From Euleptes europaea (taxonomy: Eukaryota; Chordata; Lepidosauria; Squamata; Sphaerodactylidae), in NCBI RefSeq assembly GCF_029931775.1, contig NC_079322.1, positions 23,448,542 through 23,512,541 of the forward strand: 64,000 nt of DNA. Reading direction: 5' to 3'. This document shows positions 23,916 through 35,950 of this stretch, one piece after another (the stretch's first letter is position 1; each line of letters starts with the position of its first letter). A program made the translations under genes and the position numbers. The notes beneath the pieces are model-generated. The model had not been told where the DNA came from. It made no database searches and saw only the letters and a list, made by a program, of their open reading frames with translations.

Positions 23916-24012
23916 ACCTGTGATTAAAGGCCAAACTAACATGATGCATGGGATCATTGATCATATTGATCATTTTTAATATTTTATTTGTTGTCTTTTC
24001 AGTCTCAGCTTC

Positions 24013-24272
24013 TTAGAAGAAGAAGAATTGGTTTTTATACCCTAATTTTCTCTACCTTTAAGGAGTCTCAAACTGACTTATAATTGCCTTGCCTTCCCTT
24101 CCTCTCCCCACAACCGACACCTTGAAAGGCAGGTGGGGCTGAGAGTGTTTGGAGAGAACTATGACTGGCCCAAGGTCACCCAGCTGGCTTCATGTAAAGG
24201 AGTGGGGAAACCAACCTGGTTCTCCAGATTAGAGTCTGTTGCTCTTAACCACTACATCACGTAGGCCCTTAA
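24013..24272 (-). repeat. tRNA-derived CORE/MIR-like SINE, copy 5
   Basis: Reverse orientation: starts with an AAGAAGAAG tail, contains caaggtcacccagctggc and ends ctcttaaccactacatcac, about 180 bp before coding exon 1 of the membrane gene. Confidence 0.75.
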
Positions 24273-24450
24273 TTGTGTCCAGAACTTTCTTGCCTTGTTT
24301 GATGCTTGATGCTATGTTTGCTTCATTTGTGGGCTTCAGTTCCTTCTGGCTGGATTAAAAATTCTTTCTCCTCCTTTTATAGTTCTTAATTATTTGTCTT
24401 CTTTCTTACCTTTTTTCCTTGATTAATTTACAGATTAATATTTTCACAGG

Positions 24451-24534
24451 ATGATGGAAGCTACACGCACAAGTAGTGAACTACCAGAAGCCTGGAAAAC
24501 AAAATTTGAAAAAATGCGACCTATAATACCTGCT
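24451..24534 (+). CDS. membrane gene coding exon 1
   Basis: The acceptor is ttttcacag at 24449. The exon encodes 28 residues, starting MMEATRTSSELPEAWKTKFE and ending IIPA before helix 1. The donor is gtgagt. The double ATG at 24451 and 24454 leaves the exact start open. Confidence 0.8.
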
Positions 24535-27500
24535 GTGAGTATTTACAATGGGCAGGGCTACTTAGCATGTTGTAAAATTAGTGGGTATAGTTGAATGAAT
24601 ACTGCTTGCTTTCCTCGCATACCCTCTAAGAGACGACACACAAATTAAATGCAGCTCTGCACATGTGGTAGAAAAAGATGTTTCTGTTTTCCCCTCCCAC
24701 TTTGTGAGATGTTTGCAGTATGAAGCAGTATAAACTTTAGTTCTGCAATATGTGAAACAGTTATCAATCTGTTACTGGTTATACTTAAAAGAGACCATAG
24801 GCTCCCATATGGTCACCAGAACACTGAGATTTTGCTGGAGAAAACATGGAGTGGCTGCTTTAATCCAAAATCTCATTCAGATCTCCGGGAAAAGAATTAG
24901 AGGATCCGAATACCCAGCAGGGATCACTGTTCCCTGTAAATTGGTATTAAGACAAGTACTGATTCGCGTATTACAGCATATATAGATTGAAATTGGTGTC
25001 CTCATCCTGAGACACTCTTGTTCCCCCTCTGCATATTTTTTTCAAGAGCCAGAACAGCCACAGGAGGGGCACAGCTGTTTCAACAGTTGAAAAGGCATGG
25101 TGTGGGGGGACAAGAGCACCTCAGCCTGTGGACCCAGACCCTTAGGGCACCTTTAAATCACTTTAAAAGAGCATTGTCATCCCCGTGGCAGACACGAGGA
25201 CTCCATCATGTCTAGTCTGGCCCTTACCTCACCACATTGCTGGGACCCTGACACCATACAATCATGAATGGCTCAGCAGGTCGGACTGATAGGTAGATCC
25301 TGAAGAAAAATAAATTGTTTTTTGGTAACTCATAATATTGAATTTTAGGTCCTCTGGATGAGGGTGATGTAACTCCCATGCATATGGTTGCCAGCTCTGG
25401 GTTGGGAAATACCCAGAGATTTTGGGGGTGGAGCCTGAGGAGGGCAGGGTTTGGAGAGGGGCGGTACTTCAATGCCATAGAGTCCGATTGCCAAAGCTGC
25501 CATTTTCTCCAGGGGAACTGTTCTCTGTCACCTGGAGATCAGTTATAATAGCGGGATATCTCCAGCAACCACCTGGAGGTTGGCAACCCTACCCATGCAT
25601 CACAGATCAGTGCATTGTTTGTGTTTTATAAACATTAAGAAAGTGAAGAATAACAGCAGAGTTGTCTCATGCAAAGGCAGGTCCGATACTGCTTGTTCTG
25701 GGACAGGGGTCTGCAAACTGCGGCTCCCGAGCCGCATGCAGCTCTTTGGCCTGTTGAGTGCGGCTCTCCAAACTTGGTTCGGAGCCCCTGCTCTCGCGCC
25801 TGCTCGCGCTGGCAGCCGGGCTGCGAAGCCGGCGCACCTGAGAGAGAGAGAGGGAGAGAGCAGGCGAGCGGGCGCCCTGATTCTCTCCCCCCCCCCCCGC
25901 CGTGGAGAATGGCCAGGTCCCCCTTTCCCTTGCCCTCAATGGTTGGGAGGCTAAAGCCTCCCCTCCCCTCTAGCCACACGATTGCTGGGCGGGCGGCTTG
26001 GCAGTTCCTGCGCCCCCTGGCCTATCAGCTGTTGGGCAGGGCGGGCTTCCTTTGGTAGACCTGGCCTCCGGCTGAGTCCTATTCAGAGGCCATGTCTACC
26101 CACTGGCTTTCTTGGCGGTAGACCTGGACTCCGAGGAGGGGAAAAAAGTCCCCCTTCAGAGGCCAGGTCTACCAATTGGCTTCTATGGGCCTCCGGAGGC
26201 CAGGTCTACTACCAAGAAAGCCAATGGGTAGACCTGGCCTCCCAATGGGACTCAGCCGGAGGCCAGGTCTACCAATAGGCTTTTATGGTGGTAGACCCTC
26301 CAGATGGGGAGGGGGAAATGGCAGGGACTTACAATTTATTTTTTATCAATAAATAAGATCACTATTAAGTATGATGTCAAGTTTTATTCAGTGTACCTAT
26401 AGTTTAATTAAGACTTAAAACTTTAATTAAAGTTTATTAAGTTAATAAACAGTGTACCTACCTATATAGTTTAAGTTTAAGAAATTTGGCTCTCAAAAGA
26501 AATCTCAATCGTTGTACTGTTGATATTTGGCTCTTTTGACTACTGAGTTTGCCGACCCCTGTTCTGGGAGAGCACAATTTCTCATTCCAGAAAGGTAGCT
26601 GTGTTACTCTAATGCAAGAAATATACATTGGAATCTTGTGGCACCTGAAAGACTAACAAAATATTTCTATTCCAGTTTAAGTCAATAAAAGTTTATGCGG
26701 GAATAAAGTTTTGTTAAAGGTGGAACAAAATTCTGGTTCACTGTTCATTATGAAGCAGGAATATATTGAAGTGCAGAGACACTGTTTTTAGCTTTGGGTC
26801 TATTCCTTCAGTTATAATCATCACAGTAATTAGGGACTTATGCATGTAGCTGAAATCAGGAATAAAAAAATAATGTCTGCATCTGGGCTGGGGGGGAGGA
26901 GGAGTAGCTTTGTTGTTGAATTTTTCAGGATGGAGATGTAATTCCTACTAGCTTTAGAATCGTGAATTTAAAAGCCTGGTGAAAGTTGGCTGTGAAAAAT
27001 CGATTACTGATTTGCCTCTAGTTCATATTCAAGTTTTGCAACTGACCTGCAAAATTTCCTCTCTGCAGATATTACACATTTTGTCTGCAGTCGCAATGAT
27101 TGTAGCTGGCTGTTTTGGACAACCGGGCTTTGGAACACCATGGTGGTCTGGAATCATGGTAATAAAATCATAGTCGGTAATAAAAAGGCAGACAAACTAA
27201 TGTATTTATTTAGTCCAAACTAAACTGTCCTATTTTTGCTGTATAAAAATTAAATTAAAAAATCTGGTTTACACTGAAGCCTCGCTCGTCAATTGCTTCC
27301 TCCATCCTAGACTGGTAACACCTCTTGGATGCTTCAGGCAGAGGTCCTTCACAGCCATTAGCTTTGATTATTTAACTGAAGCTACTAGGGATTGAACATA
27401 GGACGTTATATATACCAACCAAGTTTGTATTCTCTGAGCTATGGATTATCCCCACATAGACAAAAACCACTATACAAGCAGCCGATTTACAATTCTGGCA

Positions 27501-30500
27501 GCAAGACCAACACACAAAATATAAAGAAAAAATCCTTGTTATCTTCTTATTAATAAGGAGCCCCATGTTGCAGACTGGTAAGCTGCAGTACTGCAGTCCA
27601 AGGTCTGTTCATGACCTGAGTTTGATTCCCAGGGAAATCAGTTTCAGGTAACCAGCTCAAGGTTGATTCAGACTTCCATTCTTCCGAGTTCAGTAAAATG
27701 AGTACCCAGCTTGCTGGGGGTAAAGTGTAGATGACTGGGGAAGGCAATGGCAAACCACCCCGTAAATGCAGTCGGCCTAGTAAACATCATGATATGTTGT
27801 CACTCCGTGGGTCAGTAATGACCGGGTGCTTGCACAGGGGACTATCTTTACCTTTTCTCTTCTTATTGCAGTTCCTTATATCTGGCACTTCTCTTCTCAT
27901 ACTGGTGCTAAAGAAGCAGACAGTTGTTTGGGTAAGTTCCTCAGATCAGAAAAATGATCAAGCTCATGGTACTTTGGTCCCCCATGCCCCACTGGCATAA
28001 ACAGCATTGAAATAAAGAAGACTTGCGTAATTTTTTCCAGAAAAAGGCTAGAAATGGTAGGAACATGAGCAGAAAGTTTGAAAGTTAAGAAAGTTTGTTT
28101 TCTTAAATAAAGATCAGTCTAAGCCTTAAAACTTTCCAACTGTCAACTATCAGTTTTTAAAATAATCCTCTAAATCTGCTAAGCAGTAGAAAAGATACAC
28201 AGTAGAAAAGCAGTAGTTTCTGACCTGCGGAGGAAAAATATGTCAGCCAAATACATAAACTTTTAAGTTACAGTTTAGAGGAAGTGGGGGACCCACAAGA
28301 ATTTGCAGGGGGCATCTCATTCCACCCCCACACTATTCCCTCTTTCCCTTCCCAGAGAGCCTCGATAGCCTCTCTTCCTGCTTCCTTTCTCCTTCTCACC
28401 CACCAGCCACCTACATTTTATCTGCCCCCCCTTGATGGTGGTGGAAAGTGCCGTGAAGTCGCAGCCGACTTATGGTGACCCTGTAGGGTTTTCAAGGCAA
28501 GAAATGAACAGCGGTGGTTTGCCATTGCCTGCCTCTGCAGAGCAGTCCTGGACTTCCTTCGTGGCCTCCCATCCAGGTGCTAACAAGGGCCAACCCCGCT
28601 TAGCTTTCGAGAGCTGATGAGATCGGACTAGCCTGGGCCATCGACATAAGGGTGCCTCCCCCATCTTAACGCTATATTTATGTGCTTCATCTGTACCCTG
28701 TCTTTCTCTGTAATTGGGATCCAAAGCAGCTTACATAATTCCCCTCTCCTCCATTTTATCCCCTTAACCACCATGTGAGGTAGGTTAGGTTGAGTTGGTG
28801 TGATTGGCCCAAGGTCACCCAGTGAGCATCCACAGCAGACTGGGGATTTGAACTTGGGTTTCCCAGATTCTACACTGAAATTATTACCACTATATGACAA
28901 TGACTTTCATGGGGTGGTTGCTGTTGAACAGGAGCAAGTAGCCAGGCTTGGGTGAGTGATAGCAAGTCACCCAACGGTTTTTCCCAGGGCTGCTGCCCCT
29001 TAAAGGCCAAAACAGCCCTGGAAAGGGTCCTGCCTCCTCCCACTGCCTTTTCTGATAGAAACCAAGGCTTGAAGGCTGGCATTACTGTGTGGTTGCATAT
29101 CAGTAGCCACTGAGGGCATTAATTTCTTAAACCACAGACATTTACTTTGTCTGTTATTTGGGGGGGATTTTAATCCCCACAATGTTTGTTTCTTTTAGAA
29201 TTCAGGTTTTTATTTTTGCAAACTTGAGTTTTTTTCTCAGTTTGTAGAAAGATCTGTCTTGTCTGTTCTTGACTGCCATCGCCAGATTTACGTACCCATA
29301 GATAGGGCCAGATTGAGAATTAGATAGACTGATACTAGAGTTGGGCTTAATTCATGCCAGAGCACAACAGGGTTTAGCATTAGGTTTTCATGACAGGCCT
29401 AGACAAAAATGACTCTGGGCTAGGGTTGCCAACAGGCCTGAAGAAACATATCCTTTCCCTTTAACATTTCCACCTCACCTTTCTTCTTGGCTCATGGTGG
29501 CTTAATAGAGGCAGCTGAAACTTTTCACGGCATGGAGATAAATAGCATCATCTAGTTAATAAAATCACATTAAGCCTGTATTAAAGGAGTGGGACATTTT
29601 TTCTGCAGGCAGTTGGCAGCCCTACCATGAGCAAGTGCAGAGTACATTGCCCAACTGTTGAATCACAGTCGCCACACATCAAAGATTATGGGGAAAGACT
29701 TCCAAATGAGAAGATGTGGGTATTGAGCTCCATCATCTTGTTTTTAAAAAGACTTCAGCTCTGGCAAGCTGCAGCTAAAACTGAGCTAGGTTCAAGTCTA
29801 CTTATGACTAGCCCCTTATTCTCCTTTGGCCTCCTGCCCATGAAACTCTAGTTCTGAATCCAAAGCCTACTCACAAAACACAACTCCACTTTTTACTAGG
29901 CCCCTGATGAAGTTTTCCCTGGTCCTGCTTTCTCCTCTGCTCTTCCTTTCCTCAGTTCCCTGTAACTCCATCTGTCCATGTCCTCAACCTAAAAGTGCTT
30001 GGTTTTCAGCCCACTGTCTACTCTGTCTCCTTTCTATCAGCCACCTAGTTGCAGGCTTCTCTGACCCTCCTGTGTTTCTCCCTAGTTTCCCAACCCTCAC
30101 CTACCCTACCTACCTAGAAGTCCTGTTTGTTCTCCCTTTCTTGATAATACAGCTTCTCCCAGCCCTAAACCATGTTTCTTTTTCAATTTTGTCACCTAAG
30201 CAGTTAAGTATATTAGCATTCTGCTGAAGACAGATTCCCTCTGAGCAGTAAAATCTGGGAATGTCTTGTGGCGTATCATAGCAGGCCAAGAAAATGGACA
30301 GAGATGGTACTGATGGCCACTGTAGAATTTAAGGTTTGGTGAACCTGAAAGGTTAACCGACAATTGTTTATCCTTCCCCGCAGGAAAAATGGACCTTCAT
30401 TGCCATGATTCTTAGCACGATCGTAGCAGTACTGGCTATAGTTCTTTATTCTCTGGAATTTGGACTGGCCACATTTCCAGAAAGTCCCTTTCCTCACCGT

Positions 30501-32152
30501 GGACTCGATGTATGTACCTTCTGATTAGTTTTATTTACGCCACCTCTGTTTTTTGTTGAATTCTTGTATTATTTATTTCTAAAAATGATTTTGTGTTGTT
30601 GAATTAGCGTTTGCAGCTCAAAGCCTTTCCACTAAAGTTTTCATATTTAAAATTAAACACATGCTCAGGGGAGTGCTGAGGTTGCTGCTTTTCCGCTGAG
30701 GGACTTTGTTGTGTGCAAAGCAGACCAGCAGAAATGTAGCACTTGCAGCAAAGGGAAAGTTGTATCTCTTTGCCAGGAAAGCTACACTGGTCGATTTTTC
30801 ATGTGATGCAACTGTAGGGCTGCTGACAACCTGGAGGGGAGGAAAAAGGTGTTGCCCCTTTAACAGAGGTTTAATGTGTGGAAATGGGCGCCTGAAGATT
30901 CTCATAGTACAGAGGTAAATTATATCACCTGGTAGCTAACATCCAATTAAGCCTCTATTAAAGGGGCAAGACTTTTTTCTTAAGTTGTTGGCAGCCATAT
31001 GCATCTGTTAAAGACACGGGTCCTCTAGAAAGAAAGGTGGTGACAAAAGAGTTGTATTTGTCACAGATATCGGCCACTTAATTCCAGAGAGCCAGCGTGG
31101 TGTAGTAGTTAAGAGCGGTGGACTCTAATCTGGAGAACTGGGTTTGATTTTCCACTCCTTCTCATGAGCGGCGGACTCTAATCTGGTGAACCCGGTTGGT
31201 TTCCCCACTCCACAGGAAGCCTGCTGGGTGACCTTGGGCTAGTCACAGTTCTCTCCGAACTCTCTCAGCCCCACCTACTTCACAAGGTGTCTGTTGTGGG
31301 GAGAGAAAGGGAAGGCGATTGCAAGCCGCTTTGAGACTCCTTCAAAAGGTAGAGAAAATCAGGGTATAAAAACCAACTATTTTCTTCTTCTTATTCCCAC
31401 TGATTTCAAGGAATTTCGTAGCCATTCTACGCATTGTATCAAATAGATACTTCAGCACACTATGGGACCAAGTTCATATTTCTAATCCAAACAGGTTAGG
31501 AAAAGCTTGTGCTGGAGGTGTGTGCATTATTCCTGATTTTAATGGGGAATGCCAGTCCTCATGAGCACTGCACTGAAATGTGATCTAGTGTAAGTGCAGT
31601 CGCTCAGGCTAATAGGTCTTGGGGGCAGGTGTCACCCTATATTCTTTGTAAGAAGTGCAGAATACAAAGATATAGGAATAACTGAGACCTGACTGACAGG
31701 ATTGCTGTGACTTTGAACAATAGGAGCAAATGTTATATACAACATCTAGGCTAGAAGGAGGGTTTTTTGCCAACCTCTGGGGGTATGGGTGGGGGAGGTA
31801 GTTGAGAAGTTCTTGCATTGACAGGAGGCTGGACTAGATGACCCTTCCAACTCTATGTTTCTATGATTTCTATAATTTCACCACTTTTAAGAACAGGGCA
31901 GGCTCAACTTCTAAATAAATGATTCTGTAAGTCTTTGGCATCCGTTATATTATATCCTACAAACTGGAGAGAGAACTTTCTATTGTAATGTTTATTAAAG
32001 GATTTCCCTTTCCCTTTTTCTTCCAGTCCACAGAGTTGATTCGTCACTACAGTGTAAATTCAGCTGAACTCGCACTGACAGCTTTTGAACTTGGCATTTG
32101 TGCTTGGATTTTGCATATACTTCAAAAAGCCAGAAAGACACTTGTGCACTAA
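24451..32152 (+). CDS. four-helix membrane protein of CD20/MS4A/TMEM176 type (complete, 5 coding exons)
   Basis: The coding exons are 24451-24534, 27069-27158, 27872-27931, 30384-30509 and 32027-32152. All introns are phase 0 with GT-AG ends, and the product is 161 residues. There is a 24-residue polar N terminus and four hydrophobic helices: about 25-45, 53-71 (WWSGIMFLISGTSLLILVL), 81-101 (TFIAMILSTIVAVLAIVLY) and 133-152 (ELALTAFELGICAWILHI). The loop between helices 3 and 4 is about 30 residues, and both termini are predicted cytosolic. The W-G-x-x-F-x-I-S-G pattern at helix 2, the helix spacing and the phase-0 exon-per-helix layout match the CD20-like family, whose members modulate receptors and channels at membranes. 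I cannot name the orthologue. A function beyond 'tetraspan membrane protein' is not supported. It lies between FKBP9 and RP9, on the strand of RP9. Confidence 0.85.
25384..25591. mobile_element. hAT-like MITE (gttgcca family) with target duplication
   Basis: The ends ggttgccagctctgg and ggaggttggcaacc are inverted repeats, and the flanks cccatgcat at 25375-25383 and 25592-25600 are a perfect duplication. It defines the boundaries of this family. Confidence 0.85.
25704..26561. mobile_element. non-autonomous hAT element, 858 bp, perfect 8-bp target duplication
   Basis: Ends caggggtctgcaaact and agtttgccgacccctg; flanks ttctggga at 25696-25703 and 26562-26569. Inside, a GC-rich left half is followed at about 26055-26295 by several direct and inverted copies of tggtagacctggcctcc. 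No transposase. It sits in intron 1 of the membrane gene's coding part. Confidence 0.93.
26590..26705. repeat. fragment of an unclassified amniote interspersed repeat
   Basis: Contains ggtagctgtgttactctaat and atcttgtggcacctgaaaga; related sequence occurs reversed at about 33960-34070 and near 39150-39230. Confidence 0.45.
27069..27158 (+). CDS. membrane gene coding exon 2 (helix 1)
   Basis: The acceptor is cctctctgcag and the donor is gtaata. Thirty codons cover helix 1 (HILSAVAMIVAGCFG) and the GTPWWSGIM segment that leads into helix 2. Confidence 0.85.
27557..27861 (+). repeat. Sauria-type SINE, copy 2, abutting an exon acceptor
   Basis: The head is ggagccccatgttgcagact and the tail ends ggggactatctttacctttt. 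The next bases, ctcttcttattgcag, are the acceptor of coding exon 3 of the membrane gene. Confidence 0.88.
27872..27931 (+). CDS. membrane gene coding exon 3 (helix 2)
   Basis: This 60-base exon encodes FLISGTSLLILVLKKQTVVW. The donor is gtaagt. The acceptor (cttattgcag) lies about 11 bases beyond the ACCTTT tail of a Sauria-type SINE, so the SINE end and the polypyrimidine tract are nearly continuous. Confidence 0.85.
28438..28650 (-). repeat. 5S rRNA-derived SINE, copy 2
   Basis: Reverse strand: 5S-like head (reverse complement gccaaccccgcttagctttc, cctcccatccaggtgctaac) and tail gtgccgtgaagtcgcagccg. Confidence 0.78.
28660..28895 (-). repeat. MIR/CORE-like SINE or L2 fragment
   Basis: Contains accatgtgaggtaggttagg, tggcccaaggtcacccagtg and ggggatttgaacttgggttt. 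Related fragments lie at about 41930-42040, 47345-47515, 50130-50300 and 62795-63000. Confidence 0.5.
28900..30380. other. intron stretch without a recognised feature
   Basis: Intron between coding exons 3 and 4 of the membrane gene. A C/T-rich segment at 29900-30200 is the only compositional oddity. Confidence 0.4.
30384..30509 (+). CDS. membrane gene coding exon 4 (helix 3 and loop)
   Basis: The acceptor is tccttccccgcag and the donor is gtatgt. Forty-two codons encode helix 3 and the polar loop with FPESPFPHRGLD, which contains no sequon or cysteine pair. Confidence 0.88.
31088..31392 (+). repeat. tRNA-derived CORE/MIR-like SINE, copy 6
   Basis: Starts gagccagcgtggtgtagtag and ends ggtataaaaaccaac with a CTTCTT tail. 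Confidence 0.8.
31725..31875 (+). repeat. CR1 3' end (cattctatg-type)
   Basis: Ends ctggactagatgacccttcc, aactctatgtttctatgatt, the terminal module of another CR1 subfamily. Confidence 0.6.
32027..32152 (+). CDS. membrane gene coding exon 5 (helix 4, stop)
   Basis: A long pyrimidine tract and acceptor ttccag precede 41 codons and a TAA. They encode helix 4 and the short basic tail LQKARKTLVH. No long cytosolic tail is present, unlike some MS4A proteins. Confidence 0.88.
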   Translation, partial: STELIRHYSVNSAELALTAFELGICAWILHILQKARKTLVH

Positions 32153-32255
32153 AAAACAACAACCACAAGTTTGAAGAAACAGGTTACTTCCCTATAAAAG
32201 CTCATTCCACAAAAAAAATTAGCAAGGCCCCAAGATTATCTGTTGGCTTTGCAGC

Positions 32256-32261
32256 AATAAA
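32256..32261 (+). other. polyadenylation signal of the membrane gene
   Basis: An AATAAA lies about 100 bases after the stop codon. A second AATAAA at 32775-32780 could give a longer 3' untranslated region. Confidence 0.55.
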
Positions 32262-32299
32262 CTAACAATGCTGCTCTTACAGAATGTATCTTTAGCGCA

Positions 32300-34255
32300 T
32301 AAGTGTTCATGATCAAACATAACCTTTTATTTCTGTTTCCCTATTTCTCCCCAAACCCCCTTTTTTTGTGGTAAGCAACTGCAGTTTACTACAGAATTTG
32401 CTGAAGAAAGAAAATATTGTTTGTGGATTTGTCTGAACACTGTGAAAGAATCTGCCACTATACCTGAAGTGCCCCTGGATGAGTCAGAATATTGACAAAA
32501 GAGTTGTCAGTATTCAAGGACAAATATTCCTTGAATGAGTGTGGATGGTGCCTTGAATGGGCAAATCGTTCTTAGGGTGGGCCTGGGAAGAGGGCAGAGG
32601 CATAAGCAGTTTGCAGCTGAAATGAGCAAAGGCAGAACAGAAAGTTTTTGTCTGGTTTGCTGAAACTAGGGGTGTAGGTTTGGGTGGGCAGGAGGTCCTC
32701 TCTGTGGAGATGTTCTGTCTCGTAGGAGGAGCTGTTAGCCTTCGCTGCTGTGCTGCTTGCATATTTGTAAATACAATAAATATTACAAAGACATCCTAAG
32801 TCTCCAGTGCTTCCTCAGCCAAAAGACTGAGCTCAGTAGTACTGCCCTGGAGCTTTTGGCCACTTGGCGAAGAGTTTGTCTAGCAGGATTCTGTCATTTC
32901 AGCAAAATGCCTTTCATTACAGAGGCAAGTCTGTGGATGAGGAAGGTCTTTACACAGCAAAAATCCCTAGGTAGGGGCTGATGCGGTGATTATCTGTGCA
33001 CAGAGACTCATTACATTCTTCTCCAATGTAGTCCTCTTAGTGAGGGCTAGGCCACTCCAATATTTGGCCCCCTCTATCTCTACGTGCAGCCATTTATTTT
33101 TCTCCATGGAAGAGAATGACTAATATATAGGGAAAGCACAGAGGTGTACTCAGGGGCATTATGGGTGCAGGCTAAATCGTCCCTATTTCTGTAGTGACCT
33201 CAGTGTTGGGGGGCAGGCATTTCCCCTCTCCAGGTCTTAGATAGCAGTCCATTTGTTCCATAGAAATCAGTGGGTGTCCGTAGTTGGCTGTTTCTTGTCC
33301 CATTAGAGTACAAAGCAACATACGATCCTTTACATAGAATGGGTTCACATAGCAGCTTCCAATGTAGGTTGGAATTCTCCAGGTGCCAGTCAAAACCCCT
33401 GCATTTCCTATTTATTTAACCTACACTCTCATGTAACGGCAGTGCCTTTCTGACATTTGCATTGTCCCAGCTGGACTGGGCCCATGCAAAAAAAGATAAA
33501 AATGAAAAAGTCAGATACAAAAAATGAACACATGCAGAAACCTGTGAGGGAGAATTTCAGCTCACTGGACATTCAGTAGCAGACTTAAAAACTGTCATAT
33601 TTAAAGTTTCAAAGGGATACCTCACCTCAGCGTGAAGATGTTGAGTTGGTATTCATATGGAGATTTGATACTATCGGACTCAATAGGATCTAGGGCTGGC
33701 TAGCTCACTTCAGAAAATATTTGCCTCTCACAGGGATATTATTAATCTTGTTTTGCTACAGCATCACCTGTCGGGAGTGGTGTGCATCCAGTCTGATTGG
33801 ATTATTTGTTCTTTTATCTGTATCTCATTTTCATTTTTTTACTGTAACACAATTACCCTTTGGACTGCTGGGCCTCCTGACCTAATTTTTTTAATCTCCC
33901 CCTCTTTTCATCTGTTTTTGCCCATGTATACCTTCCTGCAAATGAAACGTAACATTCCCTGCATCTGATGAAGGGGGTTTGGCTTGCAAAACCATATGCT
34001 GACATTAATTTGTTAGGCTTTTTAAGTGCCACGAGACTATTGTTTTGGCTACACCACACTAAACCAGCGACCCCTGTGGAATTGGCATTTTCCTAAGCAG
34101 AACATCATTTCTGAGACTTTGAAAAGGAAAATCTTTCTTGACCCATTAATATTTTGAAATACCTGAAATTATTGGGATCAGAATCTCAAAGGATAAAAAA
34201 TTCAGTTCTAAACACTATGGAATATGATGTCTTTTTTAAAAAGCAGAATTAAAGA
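32300..34255. other. intergenic stretch between the membrane gene and RP9
   Basis: It includes a repeat fragment at about 33955-34070 (gcatctgatgaagggg, ttaagtgccacgagact). No gene seen. Confidence 0.4.
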
Positions 34256-34256
34256 T

Positions 34257-34578
34257 CAGGAGCCAGCGTGGTGTAGTGGTTAAGAGCGGTGGTTTGGAGC
34301 GGTGGACTCTGATCTGGAGAACCGAGTTCGATTCCCTACTCCTCCACATAAGTGACGGAGTCTAATCTGGTGAACGGGGTTGGTTCCCCCACTCCTCCAC
34401 ATGAAGCCAGCTGGGTGACCTTGGGCTAGTCACAGTTCTATTAAGAGCTCTTTCAGCCCCACCTACTTCACCAGGTGTCTGTTGTGGGAGGGGAAGGGAA
34501 GTTGATTATAAGCCGGTTTGATTCTGCCTTAAGCAGTAGAGAAAGTCGACATATAAAAACCAACTCTACTTCTTCATT
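34257..34578 (+). repeat. tRNA-derived CORE/MIR-like SINE, copy 7
   Basis: Starts aggagccagcgtggtgtag and ends cgacatataaaaaccaactc. Confidence 0.8.
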
Positions 34579-35214
34579 CTAAACAAGATATAAATGTGAA
34601 ATTATCAACATTTGTTAAAACTGTATGTTATTACCCAGTCTTTTTCTTGATACAATGATCTAAACTGGGTCCACACTAGATTTTCCCTGCTGGTGCAATT
34701 GTGGAAGGGAACTGAGGGAAAAATTGCAGACAGTACATGTTGTACTTTGTACATCAAAAAGTGTGTGGGGCAGGGTGACAGGGTGATGACTCAAGGCAGC
34801 ACTTCTGACTGAGCACAACACTGTGCAACACAGATCGTGGTTGGTTGCAATGACTCATGTCCACTTGGAAACACTGATATGGAAGCCTTAATCTGGTGTA
34901 TTCAAGTGTTATCTCTCCTATTCAATAGTGATGGAAATACATTCTGAACATTTTTAGGAGCATAGTAATATTTCCTTACTTCATGTGTTCTGGGCGTTAA
35001 ACCCTGCCATTGGGTGCTAATGCTGGGCTATTCCCTGGTAAACCCAGTCCAAATTAAGTCCTGCCATTGATACAGTGTGAAGCAATCTACAGATCTGTCC
35101 TGTTTTATTAAAGCAGCATAGCGGGTGTCTGTGCTAAATAGGATGTACAGGAGAAGACTCTGCCAGAAATTACAGTATGACATTGATAAAAGGACTTCCA
35201 AGGGGGGCATCCTG

Positions 35215-35950
35215 TCAGACTGATTGGCAGTAGATTCAGTACAGAAAACAATAAGTACTACTTCACACAACAGGTAGCTGATTTGTAGAGTTCACTGCCA
35301 TAAGAGATGCTGATAGCCACTGGTTTAGAGAGACTTAAAAGGAACTTGAACCAATTGATGGGGGATAGGTCTGTTTCTGGCGATTAGCCAAATGGGATTT
35401 CCACGTTCAGAGGCAGAACACTTCTGGTTGTCAGATGCTGAAAAGCAGACAGCAGGCAAGGGATGGTAGCAAGGGCTGTTTAGCTTAGAAAGAAGGCGGT
35501 TAAGGGGAGACATGATAGAAGTCGATAAAATTATGCATGGTATGGAGAGAATGCAAGGTCATCTGCTGAAGCTGGAGGGTGAGAGATTCAAAACATAAAA
35601 GAAAGTATTTCATCACACAGCGCATAGTTAAATTGAGGAACTCCCTGCCCCAGGATGTGGTGATGGCTGCCAACTTGGAAGGCTTGAAGAGGGGAGTGGG
35701 CATGTTCGTGTAGGAGAGGGCAATCCATGGCTACTAGTAAAAATGGATACTAGTCATGATGCATACCTATTCTCTCCAGGATCAAGGAGCATGCCTATTA
35801 TATTAGGTGCCGTGGAACACAGGCAGGACACTGCTGCAGTCGTCTGGTTTGTGGCCTTCCCAGAGGCACCTGGTTGGCCACTGTGTGAACAGACTGCGGG
35901 ACTTGATGGGCCTTGGTCTGAACTAGCATGCCTTTTCTTATCTTCTAAGC
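35215..35950 (+). repeat. two CR1 3' ends of different subfamilies
   Basis: Positions 35215-35465 resemble a CR1 with gagttcactgccataagaga and ttccacgttcagaggcag. Positions 35470-35950 carry the same subfamily as the 16.5-18.1 kb CR1 (ctgtttagcttagaaagaag, aggaactccctgccccagga) and end ttgatgggccttgg. Confidence 0.75.
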
